Assembly (NCBI RefSeq): GCF_002736145.1
Contig: NZ_CP024160.1
Span: 1,488,001 to 1,552,000 of the forward strand
Reading direction: 5' to 3'
Origin: Collinsella aerofaciens
GTDB lineage: Bacteria; Actinomycetota; Coriobacteriia; Coriobacteriales; Coriobacteriaceae
Length of the DNA stretch: 64,000 bases
Numbering within the stretch: the stretch's first letter is position 1; each line of letters starts with the position of its first letter. The notes under the pieces were generated by a model. That model saw nothing but the letters and a program-made list of their open reading frames with translations, did no database searches and had not been told where the DNA came from. Shown one piece after another: positions 26,463 to 34,454 of the stretch. Both the position numbers and the translations under genes were made by a program.

Positions 26463-26566
26463 GATACCAATTATAGACATACACCTAACGTGGTTTTAAT
26501 ACCACTTTTCAATCTGCCCCAATCCTCGGTAAACGGTCGAAATTCCCTGGTGAGTGGTATTAAATT
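26463..26566 (-). promoter_or_regulatory. Promoter/operator region of cluster A operon
   Basis: Minus-strand TATAAT (26470-26475) directly abuts TGGTATC (26463-26469). Further copies of the TGGTATTAAA motif lie at 26496-26505 (minus) and 26554-26564 (plus). The GATACCAATTATA block is repeated at 29614-29626. A GntR/UTRA repressor from 35765-37230 is the likely ligand. Confidence 0.65.
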
Positions 26567-26582
26567 AGAATTTGATGTATAG

Positions 26583-27797
26583 CTAACGCCCCTGGCGTCT
26601 CCCTTGTGTGACAAAGAATAGCGTTCCTACCAGCGCAATAATGGTCGATGCCCCAAACAATACCGTCTGGACGCCCAAAGCCTCCGCCAAAAACGGAGCC
26701 GCCAGCAGCGGCACCACGCCGGCGCTCATCAGGCCAAAACGCACAAAGCCGGTAATGCGCCCCAGGTATTTGATGTCGGCGCGCTCCTGAATCAAGATCA
26801 TCTGCAGCGGTTCCAGGAACCCCCAGGCCAGACCGTTAATCGCCTGACCGATAATCGCGACCCCCAGCATATCGGTGCCCACGTACACCATGGACCCAAT
26901 ACCCACGGCCATGAGCGCGCCGAGCAGCAATCGCAGGTTGACATGGCGAGCAGAAAGCTTGGTCAGGATGAACGCACCCACCGAGGAAGTGAGGCCCACG
27001 ACCGAGGACAGCCAGCCCAGCCAGACGATATCCACGTTGAGCACATCGCGATAGAACAACGACTCCAGCGAATCGAACGCGCCAAACGCAAAGAAACCCA
27101 AAAAGCCCGAGATAAAGATGAGACGCAGGTCGTGGTCGCGAAACGTAAGTCGCGCACCCTCGGCCATGCCGCCCAGAATACCTCCCTTCGGCTTCTCCCC
27201 TTTTGGGGGAGCAACACGCTCGTGACAGCCCAAGGAGAGCACGGCCGCCACACCCATCATGCCCGCCATGAGCAGATAGACCGATTGCGTGGCAAAACAG
27301 CTCACGATGGCACCACCGAGCAGCGGGCCAGCGGTATAGGCGATATTGCTGTAAAACACCATGAGACCGTTCACACGAGTACGGCCCTCGGTGGTCGACT
27401 CTAGATATCCCGGAAACGCATGCGTGCAGGTGTTGATAAAGCCGCCCGCAAGTCCCAAGACGCACGCGGCAAACACAAGCCCGGGGACAGACAACGGCGC
27501 CAACCCCACGCCAAGCGATAGCACCGCCGTAATCACGCACGTCACAAACGACGTCCGGCGCGGTCCAAAGCGGTCGATGACCGAGCCCGACACCATATTG
27601 CCCACCGACGTCATAAGATTGCGAGCGAGCGTAATGGCAGCAACCAAAAAGGCCGTGCCAGCCAGATCATACGTGGCCGCACCGATAAGCCCCAAAAAGT
27701 AGACCGCGTTGTTGGCGCACCACTGCAGGGACTCAATAAGAATCAGCCTGACCTCTGCCGGCGTCAGGCGCATTGCTTCGCGATCCTTCGCGAACAT
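26583..27797 (-). CDS. MFS transporter
   Basis: A 404-residue major facilitator protein with about 12 hydrophobic segments. The cytoplasmic loop motif 'GSVIDRFGPRRTSF' between helices 2 and 3 and the central charged loop ('CHERVAPPKGEKPKG') divide two six-helix halves. Substrate unknown. It sits alone between a terminator after cluster B and the cluster A promoter, so it may be a separate unit within the sugar-amine locus, for example exporting the amine or taking up a related compound; this is speculation. ATG at 27797 has AAGGAG five bases upstream. Confidence 0.85.
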   Translation of the reverse strand: MFAKDREAMRLTPAEVRLILIESLQWCANNAVYFLGLIGAATYDLAGTAFLVAAITLARNLMTSVGNMVSGSVIDRFGPRRTSFVTCVITAVLSLGVGLAPLSVPGLVFAACVLGLAGGFINTCTHAFPGYLESTTEGRTRVNGLMVFYSNIAYTAGPLLGGAIVSCFATQSVYLLMAGMMGVAAVLSLGCHERVAPPKGEKPKGGILGGMAEGARLTFRDHDLRLIFISGFLGFFAFGAFDSLESLFYRDVLNVDIVWLGWLSSVVGLTSSVGAFILTKLSARHVNLRLLLGALMAVGIGSMVYVGTDMLGVAIIGQAINGLAWGFLEPLQMILIQERADIKYLGRITGFVRFGLMSAGVVPLLAAPFLAEALGVQTVLFGASTIIALVGTLFFVTQGRRQGR

Positions 27798-27814
27798 ACG
27801 AACTCCTTCTATAC

Positions 27815-27854
27815 AAAAAGGGGATGGAGGGCATAGGCCTGCCCCATCCCCTTT
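27815..27854 (-). terminator. Terminator after cluster B IID
   Basis: Minus-strand stem AAAGGGGATGG/CCATCCCCTTT followed by TTGTAT separates the IIC-IID pair from the MFS gene. Confidence 0.8.
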
Positions 27855-27888
27855 CCAGGTTGAAACGAAAATCTATGCAGTCAGGCCC

Positions 27889-28713
27889 TTACGCCAGCAC
27901 GCCGAAGAACGCGCCGACGATGCCCACGACCATGGTGGCCACGATCAGCACCATGGGGTTGATCTTCTTGGACAGCAGCCAGTAGTACAGCCAGAAGGCG
28001 AGCATGCCGAGCATGCCGGGCATGATGCCGTCCAGGATGTCCTGGAGGGTCTGGGCGTCCTCGCCCGAGCCGATGGCCACCGGGATGCTGGCCCAGAACA
28101 TGTCCTTGCACATGGCGCCCACGACCATGACGCCCACGATGCCGACGCAGGTCATGATCTTCTGCATGAGGCCGGTCCTCTGGGCCTCGTCCAGGAAGCC
28201 CACGCCCAGCTCGTAGCCCTTGACGGCGCCCCAGACGCGCAGCGCGAAGCCGGGGACGTTGTAGATGAGCAGGAAGGCGATGGGGCCGAAGGGGTTGCCG
28301 GCCTGGCACAGGCTGATGCCCACCGCGGCGGCGACCACGCGCAGCGTCGACAGGAAGATGGAGTCGCCGATGCCGGACAGCGGGCCCATGAGGGCGGCCT
28401 TGACGTCGTTGACGCTCTCGGGCTCGATCTCGCCGCGGGCGACCTTCTCCTCCATGGCCATCGCGATGCCGCCGACGAACGGGGCGAACTGGACGGTGAT
28501 GTTGAAGAACGCGCAGTGGCGGTGCAGGGCCTCGGCGTAGTCGTCGGGGCGGCCGGCGTAGATCTTCTTGAGCATGTTGGCGACCATCAGGCAGAAGGCG
28601 ATGTTCATCTGCTTGTAGTAGGTCCAGGAGAACTCCATGCCCAGGGCGCCGACGTTGACGGCGCTCTTGACGAGGTCGGAGCGCGTGATCTTGTTCTCGG
28701 GACTAGAAGTCAT
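27889..28713 (-). CDS. PTS mannose-family IID component (cluster B), duplicate
   Basis: A 274-residue EIID-Man protein: 'ITRSDLVKSAVNVGALGMEFSWTYYKQMN' at the N-terminus, 'ALMGPLSGIGDSIFLSTLRVV' in the middle, and C-terminal membrane helices. Its protein sequence is identical to IID of cluster C (30681-31505); the two genes differ only in the stop codon (TAA here, TAG there). Codon use is markedly G/C-ended compared with cluster A. I chose the ATG at 28713, giving the same 11-base overlap with IIC as in cluster A; an ATG three codons upstream is possible. Confidence 0.93.
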   Translation of the reverse strand: MTSSPENKITRSDLVKSAVNVGALGMEFSWTYYKQMNIAFCLMVANMLKKIYAGRPDDYAEALHRHCAFFNITVQFAPFVGGIAMAMEEKVARGEIEPESVNDVKAALMGPLSGIGDSIFLSTLRVVAAAVGISLCQAGNPFGPIAFLLIYNVPGFALRVWGAVKGYELGVGFLDEAQRTGLMQKIMTCVGIVGVMVVGAMCKDMFWASIPVAIGSGEDAQTLQDILDGIMPGMLGMLAFWLYYWLLSKKINPMVLIVATMVVGIVGAFFGVLA

Positions 28714-29476
28714 CGTCCTCATCCCCTTCCGCGGAGAGCTGGGGCTGGGCTCCGCCCAGGCCGAGCAGGTCGAACTTGTCGATGCCGATGATGATGGCGA
28801 TCAGGGCGACGCCCAGGACGGGCACGTTGGCGTAGGAGCACAGCAGGAAGCCCAGGAAGTAGAAGGGCACGAGCTGCTTGGTGAGCACCAGGCGGCCGAG
28901 CATGGCGAAGCCCATGGCCGGCAGGATGTTGGCGGCAACGCCGCAACCGTCGATGATGAAGGGCGGGATGAAGTCGAGCAGACCCTGAATGGCGTCGGAA
29001 CCCAGATAGAAGGCGCCGCCGCACAGCAGGAAGTACTCAACGCAACCCCAAATTCCAATTCCCCAGTGAACGGCGTAGATGCCTTTGAGGTTTCCCTTGA
29101 GGGCAAACTTGTCTGCCATGTCGACAAACACGGGGAACAAGGCGTTGGTAATGTTGCCGATCGTCAACGAAAGGACGGCGATGGGCATGGCGAGCGCGAT
29201 GGCCGTCTCGGTACCCTGGCCGAGCTGGATGGCAAACGCACAGGCGAGCACGCCGCCGACGGTTTCGTTAGGCGGCACGTAGGCGCCGATGGAGATCGAG
29301 CCCATGAACAGCAGCTCCAGGCTGGCGCCAACGGCAAGGCCAGTCTGCAGGTCCCCCAGCGCCAGGCCCACGAGCGGGCACAGGACGATGGGGCGGAACG
29401 CGTAGAGGGTGCCGAGCTGGTAGTCGAGGCATCCAAACGCTCCGACTAAGCCGACGAGGATTGCTTGGACAAGCAT
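28703..29476 (-). CDS. PTS mannose/sorbose-family IIC component (cluster B), no IIA/IIB partner
   Basis: A 257-residue EII-Sor permease ('RPIVLCPLVGLALGDLQTGLAVGASLELLFMGSISIGAYVPPNE'). The last 80 residues are identical to the cluster C IIC, while the middle, around residues 125-170, is quite different. It heads a two-gene unit with IID and no IIA, IIB or hydrolase, so it must borrow phosphocarriers from A or C. ATG at 29476 follows GGGAGGAATT. The promoter carries the same TATAATTGGTATC block as cluster A. Confidence 0.93.
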   Translation of the reverse strand: MLVQAILVGLVGAFGCLDYQLGTLYAFRPIVLCPLVGLALGDLQTGLAVGASLELLFMGSISIGAYVPPNETVGGVLACAFAIQLGQGTETAIALAMPIAVLSLTIGNITNALFPVFVDMADKFALKGNLKGIYAVHWGIGIWGCVEYFLLCGGAFYLGSDAIQGLLDFIPPFIIDGCGVAANILPAMGFAMLGRLVLTKQLVPFYFLGFLLCSYANVPVLGVALIAIIIGIDKFDLLGLGGAQPQLSAEGDEDDDF

Positions 29477-29610
29477 AATTCCTCCCAATAAGGAATATCG
29501 AACCGTCGTCACTCCCGTCGCGCGCGTTGCTGATATCAATTCCGGGAGTTCGATCACACGGCTCGAAGCGTACCTGGTGTGCTGCTAACACCCATGCCAG
29601 GTACAAATGA

Positions 29611-29657
29611 TTTGATACCAATTATAGGTATGCAGGTTCTTACTATTTAATACCACT
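29611..29657 (-). promoter_or_regulatory. Promoter/operator region of cluster B
   Basis: Minus-strand TATAAT at 29621-29626 followed by TGGTATCAAA (29611-29620), with a second TGGTATTAAA at 29646-29655. Same arrangement as at 26463-26505. Confidence 0.65.
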
Positions 29658-29701
29658 CGCCCAGCGGGGTGTTTTTTACCGTAAACGGCAGACGTATCCC
29701 A

Positions 29702-30592
29702 TCAGGCACGTTCCTTGTTTCGGTGGCGGACAAGCGCCACCAGAAAGCCATCGCCAAAGGCATCGGATGCCAAGTTGGCTACAATCACCAAAACGATAAT
29801 CGCCGCGCCCAAAAACTCGTTCCAGTGAAATACCTCGCCAAAGAGGAGCGCCGACCAGCAGGGAGCGAGCACGACCTCGCTCATGCAGACCAAGTTGGCC
29901 GCAAACGCGTTGGTGCGCGCAATCCCTTTGGCATACAGCACGCTCGCAAGACCGCTGCAAAAAAGGCCATGCACCAGCATGAGCCCCCACTCAAAGGGTT
30001 TCACGGAGTCTAGGGTGCCGGCAAAATAGACAATCGGCAGCATCGAGATACCGCAGGAGATGAGCGAGGACACCATGGGCGACGCATCGGGGCGAGAGTT
30101 CAAAAAGAAACACAGCCCAAAGGTGGCGCCCGAAATGACGGCAAGCAGGTTGCCGAGCATGCCCTCGGCACTCAAATCGCCTAAAAAGAAAAGTCCCATA
30201 CCCGTAAAAGCAACCACCACGGAGGCAATCTTCGCAGGCGAGGGCAACGTGCGAGTTGCGAGCGATTGATACACGATAACGAAAATCATCGAGGTGTACT
30301 GCAGGACGATTGCGTTGCCGACCGTCGTGAGCTGGTTGGCAAAGTTAAACGTGGTGCCCGTTACGAAGTTACAGACGGCCACAAGGACAATAAGACGACT
30401 GACGCGGAGGACAGGCCTGCCGACGAGCAGGATAAAGAGCGCCATAAATATTGCCGTGACGGCACCGATCAAAAGAGCTGACTGCGAATTGGCGCGAACG
30501 AGGATGCCGATAAAACTCCACAAGAGCGCCGTGCCAAATAGATACATCGCCCCGCTCACGCCATTATCGGGTGGATTGTCAGATAGAATCAC
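29702..30592 (-). CDS. EamA/DMT-family transporter
   Basis: A 296-residue drug/metabolite transporter with about ten hydrophobic helices and two EamA repeats; the second repeat has the typical 'LCFFLNSRPDASPMVSSLISCG' and 'LSEVVLAPCWSALLFGEVF'-like pattern. Substrate unknown. It stands alone between the cluster C terminator and the cluster B promoter, on the same strand as the PTS genes. Confidence 0.85.
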   Translation of the reverse strand: MILSDNPPDNGVSGAMYLFGTALLWSFIGILVRANSQSALLIGAVTAIFMALFILLVGRPVLRVSRLIVLVAVCNFVTGTTFNFANQLTTVGNAIVLQYTSMIFVIVYQSLATRTLPSPAKIASVVVAFTGMGLFFLGDLSAEGMLGNLLAVISGATFGLCFFLNSRPDASPMVSSLISCGISMLPIVYFAGTLDSVKPFEWGLMLVHGLFCSGLASVLYAKGIARTNAFAANLVCMSEVVLAPCWSALLFGEVFHWNEFLGAAIIVLVIVANLASDAFGDGFLVALVRHRNKERA

Positions 30593-30620
30593 GAAGCACC
30601 TCCAGCTAGCTTTCGGTAAT

Positions 30621-30651
30621 AAAAAACGGCGACCGCAATGGGTCGCCGTTT
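30621..30651 (-). terminator. Terminator after cluster C IID
   Basis: Minus-strand AAACGGCGACC/GGTCGCCGTTT followed by TTTATTACC. It closes the cluster C operon before the DMT transporter gene. Confidence 0.9.
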
Positions 30652-30680
30652 CCCTTGGGGGCAGAATAGAACGCAGGAGC

Positions 30681-31505
30681 CTACGCCAGCACGCCGAAGA
30701 ACGCGCCGACGATGCCCACGACCATGGTGGCCACGATCAGCACCATGGGGTTGATCTTCTTGGACAGCAGCCAGTAGTACAGCCAGAAGGCGAGCATGCC
30801 GAGCATGCCGGGCATGATGCCGTCCAGGATGTCCTGGAGGGTCTGGGCGTCCTCGCCCGAGCCGATGGCCACCGGGATGCTGGCCCAGAACATGTCCTTG
30901 CACATGGCGCCCACGACCATGACGCCCACGATGCCGACGCAGGTCATGATCTTCTGCATGAGGCCGGTCCTCTGGGCCTCGTCCAGGAAGCCCACGCCCA
31001 GCTCGTAGCCCTTGACGGCGCCCCAGACGCGCAGCGCGAAGCCGGGGACGTTGTAGATGAGCAGGAAGGCGATGGGGCCGAAGGGGTTGCCGGCCTGGCA
31101 CAGGCTGATGCCCACCGCGGCGGCGACCACGCGCAGCGTCGACAGGAAGATGGAGTCGCCGATGCCGGACAGCGGGCCCATGAGGGCGGCCTTGACGTCG
31201 TTGACGCTCTCGGGCTCGATCTCGCCGCGGGCGACCTTCTCCTCCATGGCCATCGCGATGCCGCCGACGAACGGGGCGAACTGGACGGTGATGTTGAAGA
31301 ACGCGCAGTGGCGGTGCAGGGCCTCGGCGTAGTCGTCGGGGCGGCCGGCGTAGATCTTCTTGAGCATGTTGGCGACCATCAGGCAGAAGGCGATGTTCAT
31401 CTGCTTGTAGTAGGTCCAGGAGAACTCCATGCCCAGGGCGCCGACGTTGACGGCGCTCTTGACGAGGTCGGAGCGCGTGATCTTGTTCTCGGGACTAGAA
31501 GTCAT
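30681..31505 (-). CDS. PTS mannose-family IID component (cluster C), duplicate
   Basis: Identical in protein to the IID of cluster B (274 residues), with the same EIID-Man features. It is the last gene of the operon SIS-frlB-IIA-IIB-IIC-IID and ends in TAG just before a terminator. The identity extends 5' of the gene into IIC (to 31734), showing recent duplication or gene conversion with cluster B. The start at 31505 overlaps IIC by 11 bases. Confidence 0.93.
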   Translation of the reverse strand: MTSSPENKITRSDLVKSAVNVGALGMEFSWTYYKQMNIAFCLMVANMLKKIYAGRPDDYAEALHRHCAFFNITVQFAPFVGGIAMAMEEKVARGEIEPESVNDVKAALMGPLSGIGDSIFLSTLRVVAAAVGISLCQAGNPFGPIAFLLIYNVPGFALRVWGAVKGYELGVGFLDEAQRTGLMQKIMTCVGIVGVMVVGAMCKDMFWASIPVAIGSGEDAQTLQDILDGIMPGMLGMLAFWLYYWLLSKKINPMVLIVATMVVGIVGAFFGVLA

Positions 31506-31734
31506 CGTCCTCATCCCCTTCCGCGGAGAGCTGGGGCTGGGCTCCGCCCAGGCCGAGCAGGTCGAACTTGTCGATGCCGATGATGATGGCGATCAGGGCG
31601 ACGCCCAGGACGGGCACGTTGGCGTAGGAGCACAGCAGGAAGCCCAGGAAGTAGAAGGGCACGAGCTGCTTGGTGAGCACCAGGCGGCCGAGCATGGCGA
31701 AGCCCATGGCCGGCAGGATGTTGGCGGCAACGCC
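30682..31734. repeat. 1053-bp identical block, cluster C copy
   Basis: Corresponds to 27890-28942 (offset 2792). It covers all of IID and the 3' third of IIC. No difference was seen within the block, while both flanks diverge sharply. Confidence 0.9.
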
Positions 31735-32268
31735 AAAGCCAGCAAGGACAAAGGGCGGGATGAAGTCGAGCATGCCCTGGATAGCGTCAGCACCCAGATA
31801 GAACGACAGCGAGCACAGCAGGAACGCCATGATGACACCGGTGGAACCGATCAGGAAGTGCATCGCATAGACACCCTTAAGGTTGCCCTGGCCGGAGAAG
31901 ACATCAGCGCGGTCAACCAAGATCGGCAGGGCGGCGTTGAGGATGTTCTTGATGGCAAGGCACAGCGTGGCGATGGGCATAGCGAGCGCGATGGCTGCCT
32001 CGGTGCTCTGGCCCAGCTGGATAGCGAAGGCACAGGCGAGCACGCCGCCGATCGTCTCATCAGGCGGCACGTAGGCGCCGATGGAGATCGAGCCCATGAA
32101 CAGCAGCTCCAGGCTCGCACCGATCGCGAGACCAGACTGCAGGTCCCCCAGCACCAGGCCCACGAGCGGGCACAGGACGATGGGGCGGAACGCGTAGAGC
32201 GTACCGAGCTGGTAGTCGAACTTACCAAATGCGGCGATAAGTCCGATGAGGATTGCTTGGGTAAGCAT
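31495..32268 (-). CDS. PTS mannose/sorbose-family IIC component (cluster C)
   Basis: A 257-residue EII-Sor permease, colinear with cluster B IIC; the C-terminal third is identical and the N-terminal part is very similar ('RPIVLCPLVGLVLGDLQSGLAIGASLELLFMGSISIGAYVPPDE'). The central region (about 125-165) differs and may set substrate preference. It lies 58 bases after IIB; ATG at 32268 follows GGAAAGGGGGATAT. Confidence 0.93.
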   Translation of the reverse strand: MLTQAILIGLIAAFGKFDYQLGTLYAFRPIVLCPLVGLVLGDLQSGLAIGASLELLFMGSISIGAYVPPDETIGGVLACAFAIQLGQSTEAAIALAMPIATLCLAIKNILNAALPILVDRADVFSGQGNLKGVYAMHFLIGSTGVIMAFLLCSLSFYLGADAIQGMLDFIPPFVLAGFGVAANILPAMGFAMLGRLVLTKQLVPFYFLGFLLCSYANVPVLGVALIAIIIGIDKFDLLGLGGAQPQLSAEGDEDDDF

Positions 32269-32326
32269 ATATCCCCCTTTCCTAATAGGACACTACGAAG
32301 AGCTCAGGCTCTTCGAATTCAAACGC

Positions 32327-32809
32327 CTAGAGCACGCTTGCGCAGTCAACCTTGGGGTCATCGGCAAGGGGTCGAATCTCGACCTCAACGCCACGATCCA
32401 GCATCTCGCGCACATCGGCTTCCTCGGCCGCGGTCAGGAAGATCTGACGAGAGACCTGACGAGCGTCGGGACGCTTCTCGTCCTTGGGCTTGGTGTTACC
32501 CAAGTTGACCGACTTGATCTGCGGGCAGCCCTCAACAAGCTGCTTTGCCTCAGCGATGGTGGCGACGCAAATGATCATCTTGTACTTGTCGGTCACGCCC
32601 GAATTGATAGCTTCGATGGCATGCTCCATATCTTTGATGACGAGCTTACAGCCGGCAGGCTTGCCCATCTTGAGCGTCGTCTTCCACACCGGGTCGTTGG
32701 CGACCTTATCGCCCACGCAGAAGATGCAGTTGGAGCCAAGGCCCTGAACCCAGGAAACTGCGACCTGGCCATGAAGCAGGCGATGGTCAACGCGAAGTAG
32801 CTGAATCAT
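32327..32809 (-). CDS. PTS mannose-family IIB component (cluster C)
   Basis: A 160-residue phosphocarrier beginning 'MIQLLRVDHRLLHGQVAVSW' with the active histidine at about H13, then 'GCKLVIKDMEHAIEAINSGVTDKYK' and 'SVNLGNTKPKDEKRPDARQVSRQIFLT'. It is similar to but clearly diverged from the cluster A IIB, with a few extra residues before the conserved 'ARQVS'. ATG at 32809 is chosen by analogy to cluster A; GGGGGGTCACATT precedes it. Confidence 0.95.
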   Translation of the reverse strand: MIQLLRVDHRLLHGQVAVSWVQGLGSNCIFCVGDKVANDPVWKTTLKMGKPAGCKLVIKDMEHAIEAINSGVTDKYKMIICVATIAEAKQLVEGCPQIKSVNLGNTKPKDEKRPDARQVSRQIFLTAAEEADVREMLDRGVEVEIRPLADDPKVDCASVL

Positions 32810-32866
32810 AATGTGACCCCCCAAAGGTCTTGCGCCGTCTTACGGCATGTCAATAGGTGCTGCGGA

Positions 32867-33286
32867 TTAGAACTCTTCTTCCTCGTCGTCATCGACCAAC
32901 AGGTCGTTGACAAACTTCACGCGCGTGTCGTCCGCAGCGACGATAGCGCGAATCGTCTCCTCAACCGGCGCCGACTCGTCAGAGAACAGCAGTTGGATGA
33001 GCAGAGGAAGGTTCATGTTGGTAACGAGGTACGTGCGGGGACGCGTCTGGACGATCTTGGTGAACTCGTTGTTGACGCTGCCGCCAAAGAGGTCGGTGCA
33101 GACAACGACATCATCGTCGGCAGACATGCCTGCCAGCAGTTTTTGGGCCTCCTCGGCCACGTCCATGCGGCCATCGACGAACATCGAAAGATCGTGGACG
33201 TTGTCGCGAGCGCCCGAGAGCAGCTCGACGCTCTCCTTGATACCGGTAGCGAAGTGCGCATGGCTGGCGATGATGTACTGTCTCAT
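32867..33286 (-). CDS. PTS mannose-family IIA component (cluster C)
   Basis: A 139-residue IIA-Man phosphocarrier: 'MRQYIIASHAHFATGI' (active His about H9), 'VVVCTDLFGGSVNNEFTKIV', 'LVTNMNLPLLIQLLF'. It ends in a run of acidic residues (DDDEEEEF), more acidic than the cluster A copy. It follows the deglycase gene by 46 bases with no terminator-like hairpin between. Confidence 0.95.
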   Translation of the reverse strand: MRQYIIASHAHFATGIKESVELLSGARDNVHDLSMFVDGRMDVAEEAQKLLAGMSADDDVVVCTDLFGGSVNNEFTKIVQTRPRTYLVTNMNLPLLIQLLFSDESAPVEETIRAIVAADDTRVKFVNDLLVDDDEEEEF

Positions 33287-33332
33287 TCTGTGTTCCTCTC
33301 AATAGCCCGGCACGTTCCCGCACCCGTTTTCT

Positions 33333-34394
33333 TTAGTAGTCGAACTGGTGATAGTAGCGACGATACTTGAGGTTATGCTTGGTGACCGTCTCGTAGTAGC
33401 GAGCCAGGCGGTCGGTCACGAGCACCGTCAGAATCCACGGGGAGACGATGACGCGGAACTCGTCGTCAAGGCCGGGGATCGCGAACTCGGCGGTGTCGAT
33501 GATGTTGATGTCGGTGTCGCCGGTCACGCCGCGGGTCAGGAAGGCGCGGACGCGCTCGTCGAGCTTGCGGTTCTCGTCCTCGCCCATGAACAGGAACACG
33601 GGGACGCCGGGCTCCACGAGCTCGAGGGTGCCGTGGAAGAAGTCTGCCGAGGTGATGTAGCGGGTGCGCTTCCACTGCATCTCCTCCAGGATGCACATCG
33701 AGAACAGGATCGTCTCGCCCCACAGGGCGCCCGAGCCGATGAACATGGTGTAGGGGGCCAGGGCGTACTTCTTGGCGAGCTCCTCGGCGCGCGGCTCGAA
33801 GCTCTTGCGGATGTCGAGCATGTCCTTCCAGATGTCCTTGGTCTGCTCGATAAACAGGTCAAACTTGGGGAAGCAGCCACGGCGGTTGAGCAGGCGCAGG
33901 CCGAAGCAGTCGGCGAGGTAGTAGCCCTTCTCGCAGCCGCCCGAACCATGATCAGAAGCCATGGCAACGCAGTTCTCGGCACCGACAGCCTGGCCGATGG
34001 GGCCCTCGGGCTTGGTCATGGCGTAGACGCGCACGCCCATGTCCTTCATCTTCTTGACGGCCTCGAGGACCTCGGGGGTGGTGCCGGACTCGGAGGCGGT
34101 GAGCACGACGGACTTCTCGGTCATGCGCTTGTGGCCCATGGCGTTCCACTCGGCGGCGTGAATCAGGTAGACCTCGAGGTCGCGGTCGCCGAACTTGTTC
34201 ATGAGGTACTCGAGCTGCATGAGCTCGTCCCAGGTGCCGCCGACGCCCATCAGGAACACGGCGTCGTAGCCCTCGTCGGCGACCTTGTCGGCGAGCGCGG
34301 TCATCTTCTTGCCGGTCTCGTAGAGCGCCTTGCCGTCCTCGAGATAGCCCTCCTGGTCGAAATGCATGATCTCGATCTTCTCGGTTTCCTTCAT
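33333..34394 (-). CDS. FrlB-like SIS-domain sugar-amine 6-phosphate deglycase (cluster C)
   Basis: A 353-residue paralogue of the cluster A deglycase, same length and nearly the same sequence. Differences gather in the region about 205-230 ('FPKFDLFIEQTKDIWKDMLDIRK') and in the N-terminal helix. The FrlB-like motif 'HGTLELVEPGVP' and C-terminal 'HNLKYRRYYHQF' are kept. It would cleave the sugar-amine phosphate made by the PTS genes that follow it. ATG at 34394 follows GAAAGGAGAGACAA. Confidence 0.82.
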   Translation of the reverse strand: MKETEKIEIMHFDQEGYLEDGKALYETGKKMTALADKVADEGYDAVFLMGVGGTWDELMQLEYLMNKFGDRDLEVYLIHAAEWNAMGHKRMTEKSVVLTASESGTTPEVLEAVKKMKDMGVRVYAMTKPEGPIGQAVGAENCVAMASDHGSGGCEKGYYLADCFGLRLLNRRGCFPKFDLFIEQTKDIWKDMLDIRKSFEPRAEELAKKYALAPYTMFIGSGALWGETILFSMCILEEMQWKRTRYITSADFFHGTLELVEPGVPVFLFMGEDENRKLDERVRAFLTRGVTGDTDINIIDTAEFAIPGLDDEFRVIVSPWILTVLVTDRLARYYETVTKHNLKYRRYYHQFDY

Positions 34395-34454
34395 TTGTCT
34401 CTCCTTTCTGGGGTTGTTTCCACATCCCCCATGCCAACGGGCATCAAAACCCGC

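Noticed and set aside
25366-26499. Plus-strand open frame opposite the cluster A deglycase
   Set aside because: The composition (Glu/Leu/Val/Asp/Gly-rich) is an antisense artefact; the same shadow occurs opposite the paralogue at 33348-34502.
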